This document shows positions 12,280 to 26,000 of a DNA stretch of 64,000 bases, one piece after another. This DNA comes from Epiperipatus broadwayi (Eukaryota > Onychophora > Udeonychophora > Euonychophora > Peripatidae). Made by a program: the position numbers and the translations under genes. The first letter of the stretch is position 1; each line of letters begins with the position of its first letter. The DNA lies in NCBI GenBank assembly GCA_028023455.1, contig JAQFVV010000152.1:312001-376000 (forward strand), in the 5' to 3' direction. A model generated the notes under the pieces. The model was not told the DNA's origin. It searched no databases and saw only the letters and a list, made by a program, of their open reading frames with translations.

Positions 12280-13255
12280 ACTGATGATTATGATAAATTA
12301 AATAAACATGCAATAAGTATTCAATACATTTCTTATTCACTCATTATATATTTCATAAGTTTCTAAAATATCCATATGCTACTGTAAATCTTAATTACAT
12401 AACTATTAATTTTAATATCAATAGTTTTTTTACATTAAATTTATCCTTAACTTAAAACATATGCTTAAGTTTATAGCAGCACAAAAATTTATATAGTAAT
12501 AATAATAAACATTGCCTAATTAAATTATTTTGTATCTTTCCCCTTCTTTTTTTTATTCAGTGACATTTAATCCTGTTTTTTTTTTTTGTTAAAAAAATAA
12601 ATAAAACAAACAACAACAACGGGATTTGCCTGAAGGCTTGTGATGGCATTTTACTTGCTACTATTTTTATTATTTAAATAAATTATTAAAGATGTTTTTA
12701 TTAAAAATTAAAATATTTTTTCTCCAAATACGTTCCGCTGTTAGTAAAAATGCATAGTTTAATACATTTTGAATATTCTTCGCCCTTCTTGAGATATTAT
12801 TCTGACCTGAGATAATCTAAGTTAGGGATGGAATCTCAGTTTGGATTTGTGAATTTAAAGGGACTCTCTAATCTATTTTGTTGAAGACAATTGTCAGTGG
12901 AAATTTAATTTATAAGACAAACAACCTCTTATGTCAACCGAGTGTAACAATTCATAATGTTTGAAAATCTCCCATTAACTTGCTCTTATAAGAAATGAAA
13001 AAGACACCTTCAATAGATTGTCCTGGTCAAGCCAGCATTACCTGAAAAAGAGAGAAGAAAAATAAGCTCAAAGTATTATGTGCTATAGTATATTGGATGT
13101 TATTACTAACAATTGAGTATATTTGGGAAAATATATATACAATTTGAATTTTACTTATCAAATTTTTTTATTTCTATTAATATGTTTTTGTTCATCATTT
13201 CTTATTTTTAACATATTTAAAATAGCAAAGAACAAAAAAAAAAAATCAAACAAAA
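12280..13255. other. AT-rich intergenic DNA
   Basis: No gene or element recognised. Confidence 0.6.
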
Positions 13256-13261
13256 TAATTC

Positions 13262-13342
13262 TTCCCTAGCTGCCTTCCAAGCAGAAGACCCGGGTTCGCT
13301 TCCCGGTCAACGCATTTGACAAATAAAAAAAAATAAAACATT
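13262..13342 (+). repeat. 5'-truncated tRNA-Gly(TCC)-like retroposon
   Basis: Only the 3' half of a tRNA-Gly is present: anticodon arm AGCTGCCTTCCAAGCAG (anticodon TCC), T-arm CCGGGTTCGCTTCCCGG and acceptor TCAACGCA. It continues directly into TTTGACAAATA and an A-rich tail. The tail matches the full-length copy at 55.6 kb, and the T-arm carries the same altered B-box as the other members. A 5' truncation plus an oligo-A tail points to retroposition. Confidence 0.75.
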
Positions 13343-13344
13343 AG

Positions 13345-15125
13345 CAATGGATACCTGCAATGCTTTTGATTTAGGTACGATGTCACTTTAGAATAAACAT
13401 TTTGAAGTACATTCAGGCCGTCACTAGACTATTTTTCACTTGTAAAGCCAGCCAACTATTTTGATAAGAACAAATACTTGATAGAAAAAATAAAAAGCAC
13501 ACAATTGATTATCTTTCCCAAAACTTCTACTTTTTACAAAACTATCATCTTTAAATATCAGTGCTGCATTTTTCAATGAGTTGTGCGTCCTATGCAGCTG
13601 CTTTGTTTGTCTAATGTTAGCGCCGATTCCGAGAGCGTCGAATTAATGTTGTTTTAATGCAGTCTTATTAAGATACAGCTAACGTAAGATAGCTTTCCCA
13701 TTCACAAGATTACCACTCCTGAAATATCAAAAAAATGTATAAATCTAAATTTTAACATCGTTATATATATATATTAAATAAATAATCAAGTAGTCAATCT
13801 TTTGGGAGAACATACGACCTTCGATCATCGAAAGTGTTAGATTATATGCTTCAATCCAGAAGTCTTCGGTTTTACAGTCTATGACATTTTTATCCCCCCA
13901 AACACTCAGTACTACGTGTATATAAATAGCGAATATTAACCAATACATACAGAAAGTTAAGCAGAATTGATTAAGTTATTTTTTATTAAATAATTATATT
14001 TAATATTTTTTTAGGATAACCAGATTTTTTTTTATTTTAATCTAAGATTAGCTGCTGCACGAAGACGTGATAAAACTGACAATTTTTCTCTTTTCAGCTG
14101 GATTTAAACAATCTGTGGTTTGTAGAATATTTATTTTTCTTATTATATTATTTACTTTTGATTTATAATACTTGAAATGACAAGCCAGAGCTAATGTTAT
14201 AAATGATTGCATTCGGAAATTTTTTTTTTTAATATCTTAAAATTATTTTAAAATACTTCTTAAAGAATTTGTCTAAAAAGATAAATTATATATATATACG
14301 ATATGTGTATTTTCGAAAATGTTTGTTACAGCATTCTAGAGTTATAAATACACGTTATTTTAGAAGAAAGATATGTCTCTATAAATCATTTTAACATTTT
14401 TAACACTTATAAAACTGTTTCAAAACTTAATTATATATATATCAAATCAAATGTATATAATGCTAAACTGACATTTGTATTAATAAAATACACAAAACCT
14501 AAGTTTAAATTATACAGTAATGACATTTAGTTTTAAAGATCTTTACAAGGATATAAAGATGAATCTATCTTTATCTACCATTTAAGTTCTTAAGTAGTCT
14601 ATAAATATAAAGTATATTATATAGACTGCAGTAACATCTAGGGTGCTTTAAAATTTTGCCTTTGCAAATATTACTCCTTAATTTGTGATCTATTTAAAAC
14701 TTTAGACAATCCAAAGTGGATTAACTTTTCATCTGTTTATAATAGACCTTGAATCTAGATGGCAATGCTGAATCATATACCAAACAGCATTGTGTAATTT
14801 GTACATATATTGTTATAGTCAGCTAAGATTATACAGGCCCACTTGATACTTGTCAGCAGAAAATATTTCAGTGTATATTCTATTTCTGTATTAACATGAT
14901 TAGAAAGATTTTATGATAATATATAATGATTCAAGTGACCAATATATATTATCCTCTATCTATAATATCTAGAAAAATCATGTGGCACAAGAGTTACTTG
15001 GGATGAAGTGGACATTGGAATTAAGATACAGACCAGACAATGTTTGTATCAAATAATTGGAATAATACTCTATTTAACCTGTTCGTTCGGTTACAATTAT
15101 TTATTAAGCATACAGGAAGTATATA
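13345..15125. other. AT-rich intergenic DNA
   Basis: Short TA repeats and AT-rich sequence; the open frame at 13745-13948 (minus) has no recognisable product. Confidence 0.55.
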
Positions 15126-15127
15126 TA

Positions 15128-15838
15128 AATACTTTTTAAGATAGCCTATAACCGGTATCAAATGCACCTTGAAATTTATAATAGTCAAGCAATATCTTTA
15201 TTCACCGATAGAGGGACTTCTCAAACCATGACACAGGATAGTGACTTTTACAAAGATAAAAGTGGCCATCTTATCTTTAACCTAACTTTCTACTTATATA
15301 GGTTAATCTGAAGCATCTTGATTTGAGAGTGTGAAGCCATTGTAAATTGCAAAATTTCATGAATGTTAATTTGTATAGAAATTAGTGAACTTAAACAGTG
15401 GAGAGAGCAAGAGCTTCATGCTCCCAAATACCTCTCAAACCTCAACACATAATTGCAACTTTTATAAAGACAAGAGTGGCCATCTTATCTTTAATCGAAC
15501 TTTCCACTTATATAGGCCACTCCAAAGCAACTTGATTTGGGAGCATGAAGCTCTTGTTCTCTCCACTGCTTAAGTTCACTAATTTCTATACAAATTAACA
15601 TTCATGAAATCTTGCAATTTACAATGGCTTCACACTCCCAAATCAAGATGCTTCCGATTAGCTTATATAAGTAGAAAGTTAGGTTAAAGATAAGATGACC
15701 ACTTTTATCTTTATAAAAGTTGCTATCCTGTGTCAAGGTTTGAGAAGTTCCTCTATTGGCAAAATAAAGATATTGTTTGACTATTATAAATTTCAAGGTG
15801 CATTTGGTACAGGTTATAGCCTCTCTTAAAAAGTATTA
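15128..15838. mobile_element. 711-bp giant palindrome (hairpin element)
   Basis: The left arm (about 15128-15427) and right arm (about 15536-15838) are inverted copies from AATACTTTTTAAG to CTTAAAAAGTATT. Aligned blocks include ATGCACCTTGAAATTTATAA and GCAAGAGCTTCATGCTCCC. The spacer of about 108 bp is not unique: it repeats, in direct orientation, the block in the left arm containing AAGTGGCCATCTTATCTTTA. The two short open frames here (15385-15573 plus, 15602-15796 minus) translate the same repeated block and are not genes. The right arm (15540-15625) matches 43745-43845, so the 43.6-47.4 kb palindrome belongs to the same family. Confidence 0.85.
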
Positions 15839-15839
15839 A

Positions 15840-17055
15840 CATGTCCAGATAAAATGATGCCATGTTGAAATTTTTAAAGAACTGTTTTGAAACATTTTTA
15901 TAATAGCTCCAATTTTAACAATACAATAGCAAAATATTATGTATTGTGAAAAAATGGGAATACCAAGAAAAAAATATGGCTACAAATAAAATTTCAATAT
16001 TACTGCTTGTTCATAATTTATAATAACTAAGTTTTTAATTTACATTTTTACTGATAATTTCATTATATTCCTTATGAAATTCTGATCAAAAACAGATATA
16101 ATAGTTTTTACCTGAGATAATTCATTGCTTCAATATTTACAAAAGCAGCAATATGAGAATACTTCATTTTTATTTGTACTCCAGAAACTAAATAGTTTCA
16201 AGACATCTGTAAGAAAAATGTTTAATTACTCAAGCAATAATTATTGAAAATAAAATATAAAATTATCCTTAACAAATTATAAAAAACAAAACAATTAAAA
16301 TTCAATCAGCATGGCATTATAAAAAAAAATGGAAGAGGAAAAAATCACTAATTGTTATTATTTACTACTGCAAATACAATAAAATAAAAAGGCCTATAAT
16401 TTAAAATTTCTATTAAGATGGCAATATATACAATGTGTACATCATAAACTGTGGTATGTGTGCATTGTGCATGCCCTTCTGCTAAAATCTACAAAATCTT
16501 GATAATCTAAAAAGCAAAAACATTTCAGATTTGAGCTCTAACTTTTCCATTCTTCACTCAAAACTATTTAGATTTTAGACTTTTCATAAAGCAATCTAAT
16601 TAAGAGAATTTTTATATTGACATCACTAATAGAAAACAGTGACAATCAATAATAACATTCATTCATAACAAAAACATTTATATATTAAGAATCTAAAAGA
16701 ATTTCTCATTTCAAGAGGCAGTCAAAGATATGTCGAAAAAATGTATATATAATGCCTTTTTTTAAATTTCATATTTAGAAATAAATTTACTTTTATTTGT
16801 ACTAAAAAGTTTTAAAATTCTAAGACATATATTTATATAAAAAATATTACAACTTTATCTTTCTTATTCCACTGTCAAATCCATATAATATTAATATTAT
16901 TTACTTTTTTATTACTTTTGAAATGCTTCATATAATTATAACTCACTACTGATGGTTTCGATTGTTTCAGCAATCTTCTTCAGAACTATAACAAACATAA
17001 TGCAAATACATGCATACAAATATACATGAACATATAATTTTACATTTTATATATA
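15840..17055. other. AT-rich intergenic DNA
   Basis: No gene or known element seen. Confidence 0.6.
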
Positions 17056-17057
17056 TA

Positions 17058-18440
17058 CACCTGGGTCTCATTTTATGAGGTAAATAGGTTCCCAGAAAAT
17101 GCGCACAAAAGAAATTGCACAAAAATAGACTTTCCTTGAAAAATGGGAGATACGTACTGTAATTTTTAAAAATCACATAAAAGCAAAGCAACAACATAAA
17201 ATTATTTTAAAATTCACATAAAAAAATAAAATAAAATCTGACAAATAAAAAATTTCAAATTTGAAAAAAATTGATACAAGACAAACTTTTTTTTAAATTT
17301 TTTTATTAACTACAGTATTTAATTTTATTCAAAACAATATATTTATATGCATAATTTACAGTATTTTACATTTTATCATACATGTACAGTATTTTAATCA
17401 TTATCACTATTTGATGATATGCAAGTTCATTTGTGAACTGGTAAGACATCAGATTTATCACAAAAAAAAATACAACTGGCACCAACTTCATTTTTTAATT
17501 GCTCTTATAGTACACGCACCCAAACTAAAATGTTTTCCAATCACTGTTGATCCTTCCCATTTCACTAAGCGATCTAAAATTGTAATTTTTGTTTCTAAGG
17601 AAATTCATTTTCTTGGGTGTTTTTTCCTCTCCACTAGGGTAAACTAAAAGTTAAAAATAAAATAAGAACTTACACTTATAATAATAAAAAGACACCTACT
17701 CACCACTGTTGGGAAAAATTTAATTAAAACTAAGAATTAAAAATTAAATTCTTATTTTTGTCTTTAATTTTTAACTCCATTTAGAAATCAAATTTCATTG
17801 CTTCACATCACATTAATTTCAGATCACATTAATTGTTAATTAATTACAATTAAAAATCAGATTTTAATTTTTAATTGTCAAATTTAATTGTGCCGACTGC
17901 TGTTACTCACCTTTTAAAAATAAATTTGCACACACTAAATAATTAATTGATTATGCACTCTTTTTTAAAAAAGCAAAAATAGAATGTGATTTAAAATGCA
18001 AAAACAAAAACATGCCTAGTATAGGCATCTATAATGTTAGAACAGATTTACATTATAATCTTGAAAAATTTATTACTTGTGGACACTAAATGATTAATTG
18101 ATTATGTACTCTTTTTTTAAAAAGCAAAAATAGAATTTGATTTAAAATGCAACAACAACAACATGCATAGTATAGGCATCTATAATGTTTGAACAGATTA
18201 CATTATAATCTTGTAAAATTTAATGTGGGTACATAAAATGGGGAAATCCTGATTTTAAGTGAATTATGAACTTTCTTTATTGCATAAAATCTATTACAGT
18301 ACTATTATAAAGTGCTGAAAATATTGAAATTATTAGATAGAAGTCAAACTTCGATAATGCGCTAATACTTTAAATATGACATATGAGTGCACAAAATTTA
18401 TAATATTTAAAGTAATAGCACCTTATTGGAGCTTGACTTC
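17058..18440 (-). mobile_element. Tigger/pogo-like element, copy 2 (longer, one end diverged)
   Basis: The copy starts with CACCTGGGTCTCATTTTATG and continues as the reverse complement of the 3' part of the 38.5-kb copy. It then runs through the shared interior to the internal hairpin at 18340-18440. The outermost other terminus is not visible, so that end is truncated or replaced. It is longer than the other copies, partly because of a tandem duplication (17931-18215) and partly because it keeps AT-rich sequence that the 38.5-kb copy lacks. Confidence 0.65.
17931..18215. repeat. Tandem duplication, unit about 149 bp
   Basis: Two adjacent copies share GATTAATTGATTATGYACTC near the start and TAGTATAGGCATCTATAATG near the end. 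The first unit begins near 17931 and the second near 18080. It lies within the second Tigger-like copy. Confidence 0.75.
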
Positions 18441-18830
18441 TGATCTAATAATTTTTATCACATAAAAGAAAAACACACCAGTCTTTTTTCAACTATAGCA
18501 GTGACAAGACCCTTAGTCTTGCTGCCACAAATCTCAGTTGTAAGCTTTTTCTGTGGAAGAATTCTGCTGTGAACTTTCAAAAAAGAAATTGTAGAATAGT
18601 GTATACAAATTACTAAATCATCCCAACAGCAGATATCTGATTGTTGAATTTCACAACTTATCCCAAAGACAAATTTTTCAAAAGTCAATTAAGTTTACTG
18701 AAGACAAAGTTCTTTGTATAATCAATATGGATAGACTAACAATACTCAATGGCCAAATTGGAAACTGCTATCTCAAGTTCTCCAGTGGCTGCTAAGACCA
18801 TATGGTGCAGTTTCAAACTTCCAGTACTTC

Positions 18831-19696
18831 ATGGAAAGAAGGGATGAAACACTAGTCCTGACAAACATGGCAGTATTCACTATCATAGTCAACAAAGGAA
18901 TAACCCCAACTACTATTCCCATGATGCACCTTGCAGAATCTGCCCTTATTATCACTGTTCGAGAGGTACCAGCACAGTGTTTCCATTGTAAATTAAGGAC
19001 TCACCTGGATAAGGCCTGCCAGCCCAGATTTGCCAATACTGTCATATGAAAAGGATAAGGCTGCTCAACTGCAGACCATTTGCAATTTCATAGTAATACT
19101 CACTTATAAGTATTTCCCCTGAAATAGATACTTTGGAAAGTAACCTTCTGAGTGACAATTTCCATGACAATGTAATCAGCCTCAGCCTGCTGAAACTAAC
19201 TGGCAGTGCTAATGTTGAGAACAGTTCAGTAACTATTGCTTCTATCCACTTCTCTAGAAGCAGTAGTTCATCCCCATAGTCAGATGTTATGATTACAGAT
19301 AGCCACTCTTCCAACAGAAAGAAAGTAAAAGTACCTCCAAAAATGCTAACAGTGACAATGTGGATTCTTGGGTGATGAGTAGAGGTAAAAGTCCAGTGAC
19401 TCCAGTAAGAGCTCATCAGAACATGAATCACCTAATAAAACCAAAAAAAGAAAAGAATGAAAGCTGACTTGTCATCTGATGTTATCAAAGATCCTGACAC
19501 ACCACCCAAAGACAGTAGTACGGAGGTAGTTCCAGGAAAGGGTTACCAGGAAATAGCCCAATCTGAGCAGTGCAGACCACCCAAAGTGAAGTTAATTGGG
19601 AAGGCCCACTCTAGTGGTGCAAATCACAAAATTGATGTTAGGGATATCAAAATTATAACCAAGTTAGAAATGCATAGTGAATTTAGATTCCTTTAA
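18831..19696 (+). pseudogene. LINE ORF1 (gag-like) remnant with CCHC knuckle
   Basis: The open piece 18831-19049 encodes 72 residues, with CFHCKLRTHLDKAC at its C-terminal side. That is a textbook C-x2-C-x4-H-x4-C knuckle, expected to bind nucleic acid. A second open piece, 19457-19696, has a hydrophilic translation typical of ORF1 C-termini. Between them stops interrupt every frame. The knuckle sits about 750 bp upstream of the endonuclease start, as expected for a LINE ORF1 placed before ORF2. I infer the role from order and motif only. Confidence 0.65.
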
Positions 19697-19711
19697 ATTT
19701 CTTAATCACCC

Positions 19712-22700
19712 TTGCACTCTTTGTTTAAATCTGACAAAGTGCAGCTTAACTACTCCAGTCTAGGCCACATTAATCTTGAATTTGCCAGCTTTAATGTCCA
19801 AGGCCTGAACTCGATTGGAGGAATAAAATCAATTACAAATTGGATTAACCAATTTAAACCTCATATCATCTGTCTTGCAGAAACTAAGCTACACTCAATT
19901 ATGCTACCCTCACTCTCAAATACACAATTCCTAATTAAACTTGCCAGTCCTTTCATCACTCAACTTTGGCTCATCTCTCTGCAGGTGTTGCCATCCTAAT
20001 ACCTAATATTCACCATTCAAATCATATAAAATAAACTTCATCAATCAATATTTCTTATTCTCAATATTATCTCACTGGTCCCTTAAGTTGAACATCATCT
20101 TTGTTTACTTCAAGAGAGACTTATCATTAATTCACTCATTAATCCAACAAATAAGTGTATCACTCAGATCCAACACCATTAATGTTTAGAGATTTAATAC
20201 TACTTACAGTCACTTCAATTCCAGATACATTCATCTCATAAAAAACCCACTTATATGTGCAGAGGGCTTCTTTCCCTCTGAAGCCTTCTGCTACACTAAG
20301 CAATATGTGACCCTCATAGATCTGGTTACTAATCTCCAGACCTCCTTTTTATTATTGATCCTTCCCTTCAACCTGCTTCTTTCTCAGACCACCTGGCACT
20401 AGAGATCAATTTATCAATTGACCAGTTTCCACAGTTGTATGAGCACTTGAAGTCATTCACCACATCCTCTCAATACCATTTCTCCAGACACAATCTTATC
20501 TGAGTGCTACATATATTTCAGAAAAATTAACATCCTCACCTTACCTCCTGCAGAGGCATGGTTTACATTCATCAATATCTTGAGTACAATAATTTATTTA
20601 CACAGCTAAGAATAAGGGTCCCACTTCTCTTCTCCACAAAATGGATTTAATCAGCAACATTTTAAAACAGATACCTGCAGTCCCTGCTTCAATAGAGTTA
20701 TTCCTTAAGCTTAAGTAACAATACAAAATAAATCAACAAGCCATTGCTGACTACATTTTAAAAACATCAAGAATATTCCTAAGCTAGTCCCATAACTGGT
20801 CCAAGGAAGATGGGATCAGAGCCACAAGGGTAAATTAAATACTCCCTCCTCCATCATAATTTACAATAACCTCTATGCTGATAACAGCATGATCATACAA
20901 ATTCTTAATTTTTTCAAAGCCAAATTAACCAAATATCCTTATGAGTCAAATCATTCTAACCTCAAGGAATCCACAGGTATACACCACAAAATAACTTAAA
21001 AAGATATTAATATTAAACTATCCTCTATGCTGGAAAAAATACATCCAAGTCTCCATGCCATCCCATAATTTATCCTACTTCACCTCAAAAATTTTTTTGG
21101 TTCCAATCATACATAGAATGGTTGATCTCATATCTACCAAACCAATTGATATTGGCAGCCTGTATCCTATAGAGATGGTGCCTTTTCTTAAGAAAGAGAC
21201 ATTACCATCCCCCTTGAGAATCTTAGATGCATCTCTATGATACTGTTAATGATCAAGCTGATTGAATTGATAATCAAGAATAAGATACAGGATAAGGGTC
21301 TTCCATTCATATCCATACCAGTTTTCCAAGAAGGGCTTCTCAACCACTGATTAAATAGCATTATTCAAAATGAAAATCAGTTACACCAGAATCATGAGGA
21401 AATCGAAAACAGTAGTCATTCAGCTGGACATTGCCAGTACCTTTAACTCTAACAGAACACATTACCTCAGCAACCTTCTTGCCAAATATGATATCTCAAC
21501 TGGGATAATCAATATTATAACAAATTTCCTCAACAATAGGGACATTTTCATCTACCTGAATGGAAGAATCTCACCATCTTTTACCCCAACAAATTCTATT
21601 CCACAGGGTTCTCCTCTGAGTTCCCTGCTATTTATAATGTACATTAATCCTCTATTAATTAGCCTTGAACAAGATTTCCCTAGGATATTCATACCCACCC
21701 TCAATAAATCAATACCCCACATAGTGTACATGCATGACCTGGCTGTTTTTCTTCCATCACAGAAGCTAATACCAAAGCTTACCAAATGTCCCATGCTTTT
21801 TCTTTCGAATTGGGACTGACCTTTAATTTAAATAAAATCCCCAGCATGGAATATATCCTCTGAGAACACCATCTCCTCTCCTTTTATGTCATGCCCCAAA
21901 AATTTCTGGATTTCCAATCTACAACTCATCCCTTGCAATGAGAAAACTATACAGGCTTCCTTTTTCTCTCAATACAAAAAAACCATTGAATCAGTATTCA
22001 AAGTTTATTTGTCACTATATGCAAAAATTTCACTGCTCATTATCCTGGTGTTCCCAAGGATTTCTTATTTCATACTGATCATAACCTTTTCCCAAAGATT
22101 CATTATAAAATAAATTCACTATGTGCAACACTTATGTGGAAGGACAAGACCATGGCCATCAGCCTGAGGGCCCTCTATAGGCACACAAAACTCAATGGGC
22201 TATTGTTGCACTCTGTTATAACTCTTTGTTTCCAGTGTACACATAACACCATCCTTAACCTATCTCATCATTTTCTGGAAGCATCATGCTTCATATCTGT
22301 TTGTCCTATTGACACATCTCCTCCTCCTGTGAGGGGTTGATTGCCATCCTTAATGCTAAATATTGCAAAATTTATCCCTCTACCTAATCAGGTTAACTCA
22401 AAGAAAATTAAGTACTGGGATGCATACCATGTAATTAATAAAGACTCCCAATCCCATCACTACTAACTTTTCCCAATCATTCAATCATTAAAAAATTTAA
22501 ATGGTGGCATCTAGAGCCAAACTTTTTAGATTTTTTGATTAAAATATACCTCTGCCCACATGTCATTTTCTGGTCTATCACAGAGGGTTCTCATCCTTGG
22601 ACCCAATCTGCCCTTTATGTAAACAGGATGATGACACAATGATACATATTCTGAGCCATTGTGCACTCACTCTAATGGAACAGAGAATTTATTGTATCCA

Positions 22701-22760
22701 TATAGAAAACTAGAGTGCCTCTCCTCACCAGACTGATTTCTAACATATCTAATGAGATTT
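19712..22760 (+). pseudogene. LINE ORF2 remnant: endonuclease, reverse transcriptase, zinc motif
   Basis: The piece 19712-19999 carries the start of an APE-type endonuclease: FASFNVQGLNS, then HIICLAETKL with the metal-binding Glu. A later piece, 21370-21819 (149 residues), is the reverse transcriptase palm. Motif A reads LDIASTFNS (one Asp kept), motif B IPQGSPLSSLLFIMYINPL, and motif C VYMHDLAVF, where the family has two adjacent Asp, so the active site is damaged. Near 22610 a frame reads CPLCKQDDDTMIHILSHC, a Cys/His motif found C-terminal to RT in some LINEs. Between the pieces many stops break the frame. Not functional. Confidence 0.75.
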
Positions 22761-23089
22761 TTCCATTCATAATAATGCTGTTTGCCCATTGGTCAACAAG
22801 ATGTGCTCTCATTTATGGCTCCACCTTGCTTGGCCATTAGAAATTACTTCTGGCAAAACTTCAGGCCATCAGAAACAGAGATAAAAAACTAGCTCCAATA
22901 TACATCTACAATGCTACATGAAGCCTTGTAGTAATGGACAATTTGTGATTGAATAAATGATTTTTTACCCTCAGCCCATAGGTATTTGGTTATGTAACCT
23001 TTTTTCATAGATTCTGTTAACAACATAACTCTGTTACTGCTATAATGTAATTCTTTGCACAATAAAATTTCTTGATAAAATATAGTTCT

Positions 23090-26000
23090 ATCAAAATAAC
23101 AAATATAATTATAAAACTTTTACCATGAGACATTCAGTAAGGTACACTGACTTAAACATTGGGGATACATCTCTAAAGATACATTCCCAATGGCAAAAGA
23201 ACATTACCCCACCAAATTCACCTAATAAACTACTATGTAATACTCTCCTGTTTTTAAACACACACATCTAATAATCCTAAAATAAAATTTATAAATTCAT
23301 TACAGAAGTAAACAATAAATTACTTAATATTTCTTTAATAAAAATACTAATTGGACATTTAACATTAGCTAATATTTTTTTAGTTATCATTTTTCAATGT
23401 AAAATTTACAATTCTGCAAAATAATAATAATAATCTCAGGTTCATTTCTAACAAACTAATAAATTGAATTAATTAATTAACACTTGTAGTTAAATATGAT
23501 GAGGGATTTTACATGATATCTAACTACTCTTTCAAAATAATAACAACAATAAACAATTAAAATAACTTATTAAGTCTCAATATTGAATCTATTTAATGAT
23601 TAAAGTTTAGTAATAAAACATAAATAATATAATAGAATTTTAGTTGTTCAATGTGGCATTCTTAAAAATATAAAGTACTTTAACATTGTAACAAATCTCT
23701 CATTAGTGTTGTATCAGTTTAAAATAATTGCCCATGATCTTATCTTCTATGATAATAATAATATACTTTGTTAATCAATCAACTGTAATAGAAATAATAT
23801 CTAAGTAATGTTTAGGAATAATGTGCCAAATAAATAATATTTCAAATTATTAATTTCTGTGAATCATGCATGTAAAACAAAAAAATCAAATAAGTAACAT
23901 GCAGATAAATCACATCTTGACTAAGATAAGTTTCAAAAGCAATAGTTAACAAATTTATTTATAAATTAACAATGTCATACTATTACAATATAATAACAAC
24001 ATAATATAAAAAGTATTTACAAAAGTAAAATAAGAATTAATATTATTTAACATAAAAATATATATTTACAGTAAATTTTACCAATAAATACAGGAAATAA
24101 AATAAGATAGCCTTCACTCCAGCCATTTCAAAATAAAGAAAAACAACTTGCAATAAGTAATGACAATATGTAATCTTCATTCAGTAAAATCGTATTCTAT
24201 TATTCGTATTGGGAATAGTTACAATAAATTTCCCATTTCTAAGAAAACTTAATATTACACTTATACTGTTATAAAATATACTTCTTATGATTTAGTGGAT
24301 CAATATAAGTTTATATTTTAAAATACACCTCTTAAAGTCCAATAAATAAAATATTAAAAGAAAAATTATTAAAGAATTTCTTTGCAATTTAGCAAAAATA
24401 TCATCCTGATATTTGAATATCAGAAAATTTTAAATAAAAAATATGAATAACTCACTCTATAAAAAAATTAATTTTTTATGCAAAATACTAAGAGATAATT
24501 TCATAAATTTTGTAACTTAAATGGGTTTAAATTATTTATAATAAAATTTAAATAACTATCAATAAATTATATTGCTTGATGTTTGCATTTCTTTCATTTT
24601 TATATTCTTACATTCATCATATCATTGAAAATAATTTTCACTATTCTCACTTCCATTCCAATTGAAATATGCATTTGTTTAAGCTAAGTGATCTCTAATA
24701 TTTGTATGAGTATAAATTATTCCTCTCTTATGTTATATACTATGACAATCATCAAACATCTCAACATCATTTGTGAAATAAATTTTTACATACTTCATTT
24801 TGCCCTCTCACAACATTATCAACTTTAAATGGTTTAGTCATTACATTACCTACTTATAAAACTATCCTCTATGATGATTTCTGTGGTGATAGATAATAAT
24901 TAAAGTGTTGGGTATGAAATAAAAAACAAACTCAAATGAGTAAAATAATATAATCATGGATACAGTGCAAATTATAATAATAGGTCTGTCTTCATTGGGC
25001 ACCTAAGATTCAAGTCATGGCTTTGTTATGGCATTTACTGATGATAAAATATGCAACTGTCCATGGAAAATGATATACAGCCCAATGTTATCTCTATATT
25101 TTAATAGCTTTAAAATATGAAAATATAATTCACATACAACAGATTTCAACATATCACTAACACCTAGGATTTTATATGAATATTACTCTCCTGACCATCA
25201 TCGTATATCTTCCACACTGAGTAACTCACTCAACATCATAAAATATACAAACAGCATTTTAAAATAATTTTCAAAACAACAATATTAAAGAATCAACAAA
25301 GATCTAAATTCATGTGAAGATGGTTTTTTAAAACTTTTCATGCACAAATGATCTGATAAAACATACATCAGTACCATATGTTTATTTATTATAAAATTTA
25401 GAGATCAATATTCTTTCTTTTTCTGTATTTTAACAGATAACATTCTTAAAAATAGAAAATTAATAAATTAAAGATGTTACTAATGTACCCATATTCAAAA
25501 ATTCACATTAAATAAATATTTTAAATATCCTTGGATGTTTAAAAAACATTCATACACATTCATCAATTCACTTATAAAAATACCCATGGTGTTAATTTTT
25601 ATCAATGGTTCATTCCACTGTTTAATATTAAATTCAAGCAATATGAAATACTAATTTAAATATTAATTAGAATATATTTAAAAAACCAAATTAAGCAAAA
25701 TATAATCTAAATAATAATAAAAAAATGTGAATGATTTCAATCATTATTAAGATCATTATGGCAATCATCTTCTTGGACCATACATTCATATAAAATCAAT
25801 TAGGATTATAATTTACCTTGTTCAGAAAACTACTTTCTGAATACCCTTTTTTAACATTTAAATAATAAAATTAATCTATTTTAAGATTAAATTTAAAATA
25901 TAATAACAACAGGTTAGTTTTAAAATTAAAAAAGGTAATATTCTAAATATTAACATTATACTTAAAATTTAAAAAATGATAAAGTTTTAAAGTTATGAAA

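Larger units (their letters stand above)
18700..23085 (+). mobile_element. Two-ORF LINE (non-LTR retrotransposon), heavily decayed
   Basis: Read in order on the plus strand, the remnants are: a CCHC zinc knuckle (about 18960-19030); the start of an apurinic-type endonuclease (19712-19999); reverse transcriptase motifs (21370-21819); and a C-terminal CPLC...H...C zinc motif near 22610. The 3' end shows AATAAAATTTCTTG before unrelated sequence. ORF1 with a CCHC knuckle plus an APE endonuclease and a C-terminal zinc motif fits L1/Tx1-like LINEs, but the clade is uncertain. Many stops and frameshifts make it inactive. The 5' end is not resolved and could start before 18700. Confidence 0.75.

Noticed and set aside
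15385-15796. Two opposed open frames with nearly the same protein (FYKDKSGHLIFN)
   Set aside because: The similarity is explained by the palindrome and its repeated block; a related block at 43.7 kb lacks the frame.
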